Below, one piece after another: positions 22,045 through 32,890 of a stretch of 64,000 nucleotides of DNA; the first letter of the stretch is position 1, and each line of letters begins with the position of its first letter. Under the pieces are notes generated by a model. The model had not been told where the DNA came from. It made no database searches and saw only the letters and a list, made by a program, of their open reading frames with translations. Location: positions 3,534,001 to 3,598,000 of the forward strand of contig JAWZSP010000001.1 in assembly GCA_034401135.1 (NCBI GenBank), written 5' to 3'. A program made the translations under genes and the position numbers. The DNA comes from Volutella citrinella. Taxonomy: Eukaryota > Ascomycota > Sordariomycetes > Hypocreales > Nectriaceae.

Positions 22045-22542
22045 GATGGGCGAGCTAGACCGTCGCTGCTGGATGGGCCGCAATTGGGTGAATGACGGCG
22101 ATGAGGGTCGTTCTCGGGGTCGGAGGACAAAAGGGCTCAGCAGAGATCATTAGCATCGAGAAAACCTATCGAGCCGTTCCGAAATGGGCCGGCGCTGATT
22201 GGCCAAAGTCACGTGAGACACGCTGCTCACATTTGTCCGGGAACCTACGGGGCCAGCAAGAAAATTGCCAGCCGGCTGCCACGCTTGCCAGCTGCGGCCA
22301 GCTGCCACAGCCAATCTCATCAGCCATCACAGGCCCACCCTTGCCTGGCATGGCAACACCCTAAAGCTGCCTAATACGGCAACCTGGAAATCCCAGGAGA
22401 GGCTTCCTCTCATCTACCCCACCCCCACCTTGATGCGTTCTTCCCACATTTTGATTGTTCTGTGGTCTGCCGTCGGAACCCCCCCCTTTCGCGCTGTTCA
22501 AGTTGCTCCCGACCGCTTCAGCTTCTGATTCCTTACCTCACC
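22045..22542. promoter_or_regulatory. Bidirectional promoter between CYT1 and RanGAP
   Basis: A 498-nt gap lies between the two start codons. The RanGAP side (about 22400-22540) is pyrimidine-rich, with a run of C and T before the ATG. The rest contains several short CAGCTGC/GCCAGC words. No TATA box is seen. Confidence 0.5.
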
Positions 22543-23851
22543 ATGGCCTCATCCAACAAGGTCTTCTCCCTCGAGGGGAAGAGTCTCAAGCTCGACACTG
22601 CAGAGGATCTCGAGGCTCACATTGCTGAGTTGCGCGCCAATGACGAGGTCGAGGAGGTCCGCATGCTGGGCAACACTCTTGGTGTCGGCGCTTGCAAACT
22701 CCTTGGAGAGGTCCTCGCTACCAAGAAGAATCTTAAAGTATGTGCCGCCCGCCCGCGAACACCCAGCATCCAGCTGCTAACCATTTTGAACCCAGATTGT
22801 CAACATCGCCGACATCTTCACCGGCCGACTGTTGAACGAAATTCCCGAGGCTCTCACCTTCTTCCTCACCTCGATTCTCAACATGCCGACCCTTCACACC
22901 ATAAACCTCAACGACAACGCTTTCGGCCTCAACACACAGGCCCCTCTTACAGCATTCCTTTCCTCCCACGTCCCTCTCCAGCACCTATATCTGAATAACA
23001 ACGGCCTGGGTCCCCACGCCGGTATCCTGGTCGCCGATGCTCTTTCAGAGCTCCACGCCAAAAAGGAGGCTGCCCGAAAAGAGGGCAAGGAAGTCCCCGA
23101 CCTGGAAACCGTCATCTGCGGCCGAAACCGACTCGAGAATGGCAGTATGTTGGCTTGGGCCAAGGCTTACAGCCTTCACAAGAACATCAAGGAGGTGAAG
23201 ATGGTTCAGAACGGTATCCGCCAGGAGGGCATCTCGCACTTGCTGAGCGATGGACTCAAGTATGCCACCGGAATCAAGATTGTCGACCTGCAAGACAACA
23301 CTTTTACCTTCGCAGGCGGCAGCGCCCTAGCGGGTGTCGTATCTGGATGGCCTGAGTTGCAGGAGCTTGGGGTTGGCGACTCCCTTTTGCGCACCAAGGG
23401 TGGCCTGGCTCTCGCCAAGGCGCTCGCAGAGGGCAACAACAAGAAGCTTGAAACGCTACGACTTCAGTACAACGAAATCACCGCCGATGGCCTGAAGGGT
23501 TTCGCCGATGCCGCCAAGGACTCACTTCCTGCCCTGAAGCGAATCGAGCTGAACGGCAACAAGTTTGAAGAGGACGATGAGGCTGTTGTTTCTCTTCAAG
23601 AGCTCCTCGAAGAGCGTAAGGAGGCTCTCGCCGGCGACGTCATCGCTGAGGATGACTGGGGCGTTGACAGCCTGAGTGACTTGGAGGAGCTGGATAGCGA
23701 TGATGAGGAAGAGGAGGAGGAGAAGGAAATTACCCCTGAGCAGCGTATTGCGGAGCTGGAAAAGGCTGCAAAGGAGGCCCAAGAAGCCGCCACTGTTAAG
23801 GACAGGACTGTGGAGGCACTGGCCAAGAAGCTCGAGAAGACTACCATCTAG
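22543..23851 (+). CDS. rna1: Ran GTPase-activating protein (RNA1/RanGAP1, 2 exons)
   Basis: Exons 22543-22737 and 22796-23851 are joined by a 58-nt intron with a GCTAAC branch site, giving 416 aa (yeast Rna1 has 407). The protein is a leucine-rich-repeat horseshoe, with repeat signatures LHTINLNDNAFG, LQHLYLNNNGLGPHAG, LETVICGRNRLENGS, IKEVKMVQNGIRQEG, IKIVDLQDNTFT, LETLRLQYNEIT and LKRIELNGNKFEEDD. The acidic stretch (LEELDSDDEEEEEEKE) follows, then a short helix. RanGAP stimulates GTP hydrolysis by Ran in the cytoplasm and so drives nuclear transport. The catalytic-type Arg-containing turn GRNRLENGS is intact. Confidence 0.96.
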
Positions 23852-24649
23852 AATAGCCGGACTCCTTCACATTAGACTTTTTGCATGAAATCATGGCCAT
23901 CCATAGTTGCATATATACATTATATCAAGATCATTCGATACCCCCTTTACTGAGTTACGCATATGAATTCTCCTTGTGCACCACTACCGAGAAAAAGTCA
24001 CGAATTCATGCAAAAACAAACCGCGAATGGAGTTTGTAAACATTATTATCTGCGTATCTGCTTGGATACGGACGGTATACAGATTGATTGAGGGTCGGAG
24101 ACATAATCATTCAAAGATAAGACACTGGTTCCAGAGGTGCTAAAGTATTAGACGGCATCGGGCAGTGTCAGGGATCCATAAAGGGATCAGAAGTTGGAGG
24201 GCTGAAGGTGCAATGGGAATGACAACAGCGTACGTACCTCTCTGATCCTCTACAAGTTTTCCGGGCCGAGCAACTAGAAAGAGAGCAATGCGGTTAGCTT
24301 ACACTGATGTGTGGCACACGATGATTGAGTAAGGTAGGTAAGGAGGAGCGGTGTGAGTAGTCTTGTGAAAAGAAAGGCATTCCCCCACAACGCCAACATG
24401 GTTCTCAGTAAAACTCGACAACAAATAGAATCCACTACTGAACCCTTCACCGACACTCAACTTGAACATGCTTCCATATGCTCATGCGAATCCAACCAAG
24501 GCAACCCTGCCGAACAAGAAGGAAAAAGTCTCCGCTCTGGAGATGATGCTATATACCCTGGCCTTTTTTGTGTGTGTCTGTTTTTTTGGCCATTCTGCCT
24601 AGCTACCCGAGAAAGAGAAGTGAAATCCCGACTCAGGGTTGTGTACTAA
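23852..24649. other. Intergenic region downstream of RanGAP
   Basis: Two genes converge here, so the stretch should hold their 3' UTRs. It is AT-richer than its surroundings, with TATATACATTATATC near 23910. Nothing coding was found. Confidence 0.5.
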
Positions 24650-25459
24650 TTACATGACGTCCATGGCATCCATATCGCATTGCCCGCGGAAATGTTGAAA
24701 TGCACCGTATTGTGTAGCCATCTCCATCTGCTGTTGCTGCTGTTGGTGACGGACGAAGTCAGGTCCCATGTACACAGGATCTGTAGCTTGAGAATAGTTG
24801 CCAACATGGGCAGCAGTTCCATAGTGGCTGTAGGAGTTCTGGGGGCTGTCGTCCACGAGATCGGCATAGCCGGAAGCCATGTAAGGCTCCATGTTGGAAT
24901 CGGACACGGGCAACCACCTGCCGTCCTGACTCTGGGCAGTTGTTCCGTCAAGACTCATGACTTGCTGCTCTTGCGAAGACCTCTCAAATCGCATGCGGGC
25001 CAGTTGTTCCTCGTGCTCAACAGTTGTGCTGCTCCAAGCTAATGCAGGAATATCAGCTCCCTTGCCTGGGGGGCAGATGCTCCAGAGCTCTATGAGCCGC
25101 AGTTGCTGAGGGTGATCCGCAATTCGAAACAACTGAACTTGAGAAGGGGTGAGCGTCTCAGGGTTCACGCCGTGGTCGCGCAAAACGGACTCGGCGCTTG
25201 CCATCTCGCCCTGAGGAGGCTCTGAAGACCGCCTCTGGGTTTCTTGAGCAGCCTCCGGTTCCGGGGCGACCTGGGACCTTACCACATGGGCGGAGTGGGT
25301 GTAGTGCTGGGAGACTGAGTAGGTGATGGGCTTTGCAGGTTCGGGTTGAGGCTCCTGGGGTGGAAGGGGAGTCTGCAGCTCCGGGTTGAATGTGAGATTG
25401 CGAGAAAAGAGAGCAGCCAGATCGTCATGCATCTGCATGTTGGATTGAACAGAAACCAT
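24650..25459 (-). CDS. Hypothetical protein with Gln-rich C-terminus, leader intron upstream
   Basis: A single coding exon gives 269 aa. The N-terminus (MQMHDDLAALFSRNLTFNPE) and the segment SVLRDHGVNPETLTPSQVQL look conserved. A hydrophobic turn follows (LRLIELWSICPPGKGADIP). The C-terminal 100 residues are Ser/Tyr/Gln-rich and end with HQQQQQQMEMATQYGAFQ and then acidic residues. I do not recognise a domain and assign no function. The start is the ATG 18 nt downstream of a probable leader intron. The low-complexity Gln/Tyr-rich tail and long leader would fit a regulator, but that is inference only. Confidence 0.65.
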   Translation of the reverse strand: MVSVQSNMQMHDDLAALFSRNLTFNPELQTPLPPQEPQPEPAKPITYSVSQHYTHSAHVVRSQVAPEPEAAQETQRRSSEPPQGEMASAESVLRDHGVNPETLTPSQVQLFRIADHPQQLRLIELWSICPPGKGADIPALAWSSTTVEHEEQLARMRFERSSQEQQVMSLDGTTAQSQDGRWLPVSDSNMEPYMASGYADLVDDSPQNSYSHYGTAAHVGNYSQATDPVYMGPDFVRHQQQQQQMEMATQYGAFQHFRGQCDMDAMDVM

Positions 25460-25476
25460 TGTGCTTGGTAGGTAGC

Positions 25477-25556
25477 CTGAAAGTTTAGTACAGTCAGCAA
25501 CTGCTATTTCGTTTTCATCATATGAGAGATGCGCTTATGTACTTGGTTGGCAATAC
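25477..25556 (-). other. Probable 5'-UTR intron just upstream of the start codon
   Basis: On the minus strand the donor GTATTG lies at 25556. It is followed by a TACTAAAC branch site and the acceptor CTTTCAG ending at 25477, 18 nt before the ATG at 25459. The length of 80 nt is typical for this genome. Confidence 0.6.
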
Positions 25557-28008
25557 CTCTAATCAAGATGTAAAGACAACAAAGATTTCGCTGTCCAAGT
25601 GGAGGCAATAAAGCAGGTCTCAGAACAATCAGCTAGTCAACGAAGAATGTTATTGAGCGCCGTGTTCGTCAGGGCGTTCCGCAACACAAAGGTTGGTTCT
25701 TTCTTTCAGGAGTGGTGGGGGTGGGGTGGCAAGGAGAGCCGGGAGGGGCCTGTGTCGACCTGTCTTGCGAGGCGGAGCAACGGACGGACTCAAATGGTGG
25801 ATTGTATTGCACTAAATCTAAGTCTCTTGCGAGAGCAATGGAGAGTAGTCGGAGACGCAGACTGGGAAGACGTAGGAGCAGAAGTAAAACCACGAGAAAG
25901 AATAGAAAAGGAATCAAGAGCGGGTAGGAAGAGCTGTCGATATCCGGGAGCAGCCTTTATTAGGCGCGGAGGGGGTGTCTAGGAGCGGTGGGCCGTTGGG
26001 TTGGGTTGCAGGGCCCGAGGTGGGGAGGGGACGAGACGGAGAGGGCGCCGGTTGAAAGTAGAAAGGGGCTGCGCGTATTGGGAGCCTGTGGCGAGGGAGC
26101 CTGAGGAAATGAGTCGAGCGGCGAGTCTGCGGTGAGTGGGGATTTGGGAGAGGAAGAATAGTAAATGGACGCGAGATCGCAAGAAGGCAGAAGCTTGCAA
26201 GAGGGTGACGGGTTTATTATGGAGGCAGGCAGCACCAGATTTTGACGTACGGTGTGGAGGGGTGATATCCAAGACGGCAAACGTGCGCGGGGTGGGACTG
26301 GTGCCCGGACTGGTGGAGATTTGCAAGGAGTCGGTGCACTTGGTGTCGGACGTCGAAGCAATGCACCTGTCAGGCTGCCACTGGATGTCGGGCACGTAAT
26401 AGTAGTAATTAGCCGGGCGGCGGCATGCTTCTGTCGCCAGTTCCTGCTGCGACATGTGCTTGTGGTGACCTTTGTACCTGAGTGAATCGCAGCAAGAAAG
26501 TCCGTGTTCGTTCCTTCCAGGAGGCAACGGGAGGCCGCTCCAGGTGATGAGGTAGTTGCGCAGGGTTTAGCTTGCTCCTTTGTTCCCAAGCTCCTGTATT
26601 CAGAAAGGGGACCGGCCAAAAGACTCAGGTCCATGCCCAGGTGACGCACCTTAGTTTCGCTGGTTGAAGACACATGATCGACCCCTCCATCCACCACCAT
26701 GATGATCATGCCTCCTCCCTCTTCTTTCCGCCAGGCTGTGCTCCCAGCCGGATTGTCATTTACATCATTAATTACCTTGGACTATGCCTGCGCCTGTAGA
26801 TGCCCATTAACGCCCCCGTTCGTTTCTTCACGCACCCTTCATCAGGTGGTTTTCCACCTCGGCCCCATGTATCATGTATCCGCCCCCCTGCTTGCGTGAC
26901 CCAATAAGCCGGTGCCACACGGCTTGCGACTCGAGATCCGACTACTACGCAGGAGGGGGCCCCACATATAGCTTGTATTGAATGAATTGGCTTGGGCCTG
27001 TGCAGCGACTACCTCGATGATGAATCACACCTCGAGATGAGGCAAATTCATCATCGTCATTCAGTATCAGCAGCATGTTCACCTCACACTCACTCTCTGC
27101 CCTTATCCCGACCTAAAAGTCGCCCTGCTTTTCTCATCGGATATTTGGGTGCCTGTCCCTCCAGGGCCGGCCGAGCTGCCTAGGGTCAGGGTTGGGCGGT
27201 CAGTATTCGTGCTGGCCTGGCACCGCCAGAGTACTATAAAATTGCTTTGGTTGTTTGACTCTGCAAGACTTAGGATCGCCCTCCGGAGCATGTTGATCCA
27301 GAACCCAACGCCGCAGCATTTCTCGTGCCCCTTTCACCGCCTGCGTGGCCACCACCCCAAACTAACACGGTCCATTCGACTGCTTGGTTCATAAAACCTC
27401 GTCGAAGCGCTATATGCACCCAACGCAGTTACTGTTAGGGCACCTTAGCTATGTTGAAGCTAGTGCATTTATTATCCGGCCACCGCTACCTAGGTACTAG
27501 ATCAGACAGCGGCACTCGAGTCAATGTCATCAACTGAAATGCCGACATTCCGAGACTCCGTAGCGCTTGGTGCAGCCGTAGGCGTAGGAGCGTTACTTCG
27601 ACGGAGCGACGGAAGTTAATTATACCAATGACACGGCAACGTTGAACGTCGCAATTATGCCAAACACAACTGCCTGCCTGGGTGGGGTAGGACCTGCAGG
27701 GGGCAGGTGAGGGGATGGAATTGCGTGGGTCTTCATGGGTTCGGTGCCGTGCCACCACAGCCACATGTGGCTCAAGTTTGTCCAACTTCCCCAGAAGAGC
27801 GAGCCTTGCCATTCTTGATACCTGAGGCACAAACAGCTCCAGCCTCGCTGAGGCGGCACTGCAACACGCAGCTCAGGCTGCCTGAAAGCGAAGCTCCAAG
27901 CCCACCCATCAACGAGACCGCGCCTCACCCAAGCTCTCTTCCTACCCCATTCACAGACGACCTCGACTCGCACGCGATATTTACTAAATTTGAGAAGAAG
28001 CAGACATC
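25557..28008. other. Long intergenic region, leader/promoter zone upstream of two divergent genes
   Basis: This 2.45-kb stretch lies between the hypothetical gene and the proteasome alpha-7 gene, which read outward. The longest frame (25960-26709, minus) lacks coding features and lies in CT-rich sequence on that strand, more consistent with a leader or promoter. I see no RNA gene or mobile element. Confidence 0.5.
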
Positions 28009-29056
28009 ATGGTAAGCTCCATGGTTGATTTATTTTGCCCTACAGGCTGCTATTTCCTAGGAGAGCTTCGAAGTTGCTGACTTGTCTGGCCCTGGTCATA
28101 GACGTCGATAGGCACGGGCTACGATCTCCTCAACTCCATCTTCTCGCCTGATGGACGAAACTTCCAGGTCGAATATGCAGTCAAGGCAGTCGAGAATGGC
28201 GGCACCTCCATTGGCATCCGCTGCAAGGATGGCGTTGTCCTAGCCGTCGAGAAGGTTGTCGCATCTAAGCTTCAAAAACCCGGCGCCAACAAGCGTATTG
28301 GTACCGTCGACAGCCACATTGGAGCGGTAATGCTCATCCTTCCCTTGATACATTCTCTAGTCCACTGCCTGACACCTTGATGAATAGGTGTACTCTGGCA
28401 TGGTCCCCGACGGTCGTCACTTCGTTGACCGTGCCCGAGACGAAGCCCAGAGCTGGCGACAGAACTTCAAGACCCCCATCCCTACTCAAGATCTTGCCTC
28501 TCGCATGGGCGGCTACCTCCAGGCCTACACTATGTACGGTTCAGTTCGACCATTTGGCATCACCGCCATCCTCGCCGGCGTTGACACCTCTGAGGAGACA
28601 CCAGTTGACGGCGAAGTTGGGTCCGGGCCATCCTGCGGTGCTGGCGGCAAGGTGTCTGGCAAGCACGGCGGCCCTTTCCTCTTCATGATTGAGCCCAGTG
28701 GTCTGTACTGGGGCTACTACGGCGCCGCCACGGGCAAGGGCCGCCAGGCTGCCAAGGCTGAGCTGGAGAAGCTGGACCTTCCCGCCGGCAACATCACCCT
28801 TCACGAGGCCATCAAGGAAGCAGCGCGAATCATTTACGTGGCACAAAAGGACAACAAGGACAAGGACTTTGAGCTCGAGATGACGTGGATCAGCACCGTT
28901 GATGGGCCAACCAAGGGACGGCATATGGAGGTGCCAAAGGAGCTACGGGAAGAGGCTGAGCGGCTGGCAAAGGCTGAGGACGAGATGGAGGATGATGACG
29001 AGGACGACAAGGACGACAAGGACGACAAGAAGGATGACGACAAGATGGAAGAATAG
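28009..29056 (+). CDS. pre10: 20S proteasome alpha-7 subunit (PRE10/PSMA3 type, 3 exons)
   Basis: Exons are 28009-28011, 28102-28326 and 28388-29056, giving 298 aa. As in RPT1, exon 1 is the ATG alone. The product starts [20 protein letters not shown], then [20 protein letters not shown], the N-terminal signature of proteasome alpha subunits. It continues with [15 protein letters not shown] and [18 protein letters not shown]. The long acidic Lys/Asp/Glu tail ([19 protein letters not shown]) is characteristic of the alpha-7/Pre10 subunit. Alpha subunits form the outer rings that gate the core, where the RPT ATPases dock. A 5'-UTR pyrimidine-rich stretch precedes the start. Confidence 0.95.
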
Positions 29057-29264
29057 AGCGACCATGGTGTCTCCAAAATAAAGACACTTTGTATTATCAC
29101 AATGACCGGGTCATAGATTTAATGGTTCATCTGAAAGCCCAATTGCATCCCGCCGACCCTGATGTCACGACGTTTTATTGTATTCGAACCGAAACCTTGA
29201 CTACTTTTCTTCAAGCGGGGTACCAAAACAGAATTTACACCATCCAATGTCAGTACGGGGTATC
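29057..29264. other. Short gap between converging genes
   Basis: This 208-nt stretch between the stops of the alpha-7 and POL5 genes must hold both 3' UTRs. It is AT-rich and no gene is present. Confidence 0.5.
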
Positions 29265-32200
29265 TCAGGACTGAGACTGCGAAGCCTGGTTTTGGCACCA
29301 GTTGTTCCAGTCGGCGAAAAACGAGCTCTGCAACTGCGCCTCCCCAAGCACCCAGTCAGTCTGTGTCTTGGCGTATACAGCTGCCACCTCCTTGATCTTC
29401 TCCTTGTCCTCGGCAAACAGCGCAGATGCCACGATCAGACTGGCAGCGCTGGCAGCCTTGGAGTACGCGTGGGCATTCGTCTTGCCGGCCTCGGAGTGCA
29501 CCTCGAGGAGCAGGGCCAGCAGGTCGTCGGCAGGGGGCGACGCAGCGTCCTCGCGATTGCTGCGGGCCTTGCGGAGGGCCTTTTGGTAGTTGAGAATGAT
29601 CTCGCAGGCGCGGCTGGCGAGGGGCTTGGTGCTCGTGTTCCGCATCAGCGAGAGGAGCGGGGTGAGGATGTTGAAGGTCAAGGGCTTCAGGGCCTCGTTC
29701 CGGACGTACAGGCCCAGCAGGTCGAGGATGCGATGTTTGAAGTTGACCACGGACTGCTTTGCGTCCTTCTTCTGCTTCTTGGCATCGGCCGGAGGCTTGA
29801 CGTGCGGTTTGAGCGCTGCGGCCAGTTTCTCGTCAAGAGCAAGCATCTCAGAGTCGGACATGTCGGTGTCCGAGGCTTCTGACGCGGCTTCGTTGTCCTT
29901 ATCCAGGCGATGCGTGTTCAAAAGCTTCTCCAGAAACTCGTCCAACTCCTGCGTGTTCCCCTTTCCATGTTTCTCTTCCTCGCCGTCTTCCTCCTTTTCG
30001 TCGTCGTCGTCTTCGTCGTCCTCATCCTCACTGTCAACTTCTCCGCCCTGGTCCTTGAGATCAACAATTTCGACATCGGAGTCGAGCTCATTATCAGAGT
30101 CTTCCTCATCACTATCGGCATCCGAAGATCCCTCATTCTCATCCATGTCCATCATGTCATCCTCTGTGTTGAAGAGCTCCTTCTGTCCCTTGGCGCTCTC
30201 GTCGGAGCTGAGAGGCCCGGTGAGCAGCTCCAAACCCTCGGCAGATATGTGAGGAGTAAAGGCATCAAAAACTTGCTGTGACACTTGTCGCATCAGTGAC
30301 GACGGGCGTGCTACCATTGACAGCAGGATTTCCACAAGAAGCTCTGAGCTCCCTGCCTCATCCACCGCCTTGCCCTTGTCGAGTCGGTCAGAGTATTGTT
30401 CGAGGTCGTTCAGGACCTCCATGGAGTCGGGGTCTTCGTTGTAGAGCTGGAAAATAGAGACTGCGTGAAGCATTGCAAAACTTTGCGACAAGCGCTTTTC
30501 GTCATCGGTCTTGGCTTTTCGCTTGAGGAGCTTGTTCATACGAGATAGTGCTTCCTGGACGGAAGACTTGATCTCGTCAGTCATCGCAATCGCCTTGGTA
30601 TCGATCGAGGAGACTGCACGACATAGGCTTTCATAGTCTTCTGTCCTGCGGCTGAGTCTAGCAAAGGAGGATTCAAGCCGAGTTCGGCAGAGCTCCTGGA
30701 CTGCCTCGGTCAAAATGCCATCCGGGATATGCTTGGGGCTTGAATATGCCAATAGCGATAGTTCCTGCAGCGCTGCCGAAAATACATTCTGGCGGATGGG
30801 GCTAGTCTCGGATGAAGCCGAAGCATTCAAAATCCTTGACAGATAGTCCACGTAGGTCCGCAGAGCAGAAGCCGCTTGGGTAGCGTCGAGTTGTGACAGT
30901 TTGGCGATGGGCCCCCGAACGAGCTCCAGCACATCCTTTCCAGTATTTCCATCAATGCTCTGCAGAATCTTCTCTACTGTCTTGGTGTTTGTTCGCTGAT
31001 CAAAGTTATATGCGCCATTTGATCCGAGCAGCCCCTTCAGGACCGGGACAAGCGTTGTTGGATGGGCGGCGACAATTTGTTCAATGGCTCTGAGAGCCTT
31101 CGTTGCCGCTCGATGCAGATATCTATCCTCTTTTGCTGCCTGGTTCATTAGGCATGTGGTGAAATTCTTGCTGAACAGCGACTCGATATGGGAATGGTGA
31201 TCAACCAGTGTCTCGAACATCTTCTGGAAGACCATGAAGCCTTTGAACTTTTGGCCATCGGTAGCGCTCTTTGCAAAGAGGGAATCTAGATAGAGTTAGC
31301 ATGTACCTGGCAATTTGGATCAACGCAACTCACCGTCAACAATGCGAGACCAGAACTGCTTGAAGTGTTCTGCTCCAGCCTCTCCCTCCCTCACGAACTG
31401 CCCCAGAATCATGTCCCAGACAAAGTGAAGTTGGGCAGACCAACTGGCCTGCTTGTTCTTCTGGGATTGGCTACCCTGCTCATTTGAGAAGTCTTGGAAG
31501 CTCTCCTTCAACACGGCGGCCAGGTCGCCAAAGGATTTTGCGGATAGGGGATTCGGCCAGGGCTTTACTTTCATATCGGGAAACTTGGCCAAGGCTTGGA
31601 GCCAGATGGCTACACCCTCGGGCGTTTTGGCCAACCCGCTTTCCGCAACCTTTTCTAGAGTAGCTTTGGCATCCTTTTGTCGCATTTGTTCGATTGATTG
31701 AACAATGATCCATCCACACTGGGAGCGTAGCCACACCTTCTTTTTAGCCAGGTTTAGGAGCAGATCCAGGACCTCATTCCACCTCGCGACATCGCGAAAG
31801 AGGATATTGGCTCGCACAAAACACTCGATCCCGAAGAGCTGGCCGAAGAAATGGTCACGTTCTTCTTGGCCAGGAATATTGCCAATGGCTTTTGTTTTCT
31901 CGGTTAGGATGCCCAATGTCTTGTCGAAGCTGAGGCCCGTATAGTTCGTTTCGGCGAGAGCCTTTTCGCCGTACAGTTGGCCCAGAATCTCTGTAATGAC
32001 GAGGCTGAAGCCAAGGCGAGACGCATTTCTGCCGCTTGCCAGGCCGCGGAACAACCGCCGGTCTAGGTGGCGCAAGAGCACCGGCTCGGGAACGCCCTCC
32101 CCATCCAGCAGGCTGGAGATGATGCAATCGGCGGCTTCAATTCGCTCGGTGTCATCATCGCTTCCAAGAAGCTCGTACAGCCCAGCTTCCCGCTTCCGCT

Positions 32201-32369
32201 CATCGCCCAGTGGTGTTTCGATGAAGGGGGACTTGTCGAGGTTCGGCTTGGTCGTCTTGGTTGGCTTGGCGGCTGTCGGTTTCGATTCGCTGTTGCTCTT
32301 GGTTTTCTTCTGTGGGTTCTGGGTTCCATTGGCCCCTTCCTTGGCTCCTCTCTTCCTTTTGCTACCCAT
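29265..32369 (-). CDS. pol5: POL5/MYBBP1A-like nucleolar protein (2 exons)
   Basis: Exons in gene order are 32369-31334 and 31285-29265, joined by a 48-nt intron with a GCTAAC branch site, giving 1018 aa. The N-terminus is basic (MGSKRKRGAKEGANG), followed by helical repeat sequence with GERKREAGLYELLGSDD-type and RRLFRGLASGRNASRLGFS motifs typical of the POL5/MYBBP1A family. The centre contains an acidic run (about residues 700-780, Asp/Glu-rich with SDADSDEEDSDNELDSD) before a C-terminal helical part. Despite the old name DNA polymerase V, yeast Pol5 is an essential nucleolar protein needed for rDNA transcription and ribosome biogenesis. The ATG at 32369 is chosen; another lies 24 nt upstream in frame. 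Confidence 0.9.
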
Positions 32370-32890
32370 TGTGCGCGTAGGTGGAATGAGCAAGACGCAA
32401 TGAACTTCGCAGCGCGCGATGGGTACGACAGGCTAGGCCAATCATTACCACCAAGGTACGCATCCAGACAAAAAAAATTATGGGAGCTAATTCTGCCAGT
32501 GCCCACCGCCATGCATCACCCCGCTACCCCACTAAATCGGGACGGGGTGCGCCATCTAATGTTAGTGAGCTGTCGCAGCTGCGCCATAATTATCGTCACC
32601 ATCACAGTTAGCAAGGGTGTACCAACCTTGAGGTCATCTTGAGCGTATTCATCACCTAACCGAGGACAAGTGTTTCGACCTTGTTGACTTCCTGCTGGGG
32701 CATTCAAGGTACCAGTAGCAGTCTGAATAGATCAATTCCATCAATGAGATCTCTGGATACACTATCTCACTTTGCTTAGGACGGGAGAGTGGAGATATCG
32801 TAGTGTCAACGCTTTCGATACAACCAATTTGCTTCCTAATTTCGCAGCTTCGTAACGCAACATGCCACTTTTGATGATTTTTTCCCCGTT
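32370..32890. other. Intergenic region upstream of POL5
   Basis: This stretch lies between the POL5 start and the stop of the broken gene upstream on the same strand. It has A-runs near 32469 and T-runs near 32878. It is probably the POL5 promoter; no gene is seen. Confidence 0.5.

Noticed and set aside
25960..26709. 249-codon minus-strand frame
   Set aside because: Ser/Pro/Thr-rich product of CT-rich DNA with no domain; it lies in the probable leader of the gene at 24650.
27640..28008. Yeast-type proteasome control element (GGTGGCAAA) upstream of alpha-7
   Set aside because: No match was found on either strand, nor upstream of RPT1.
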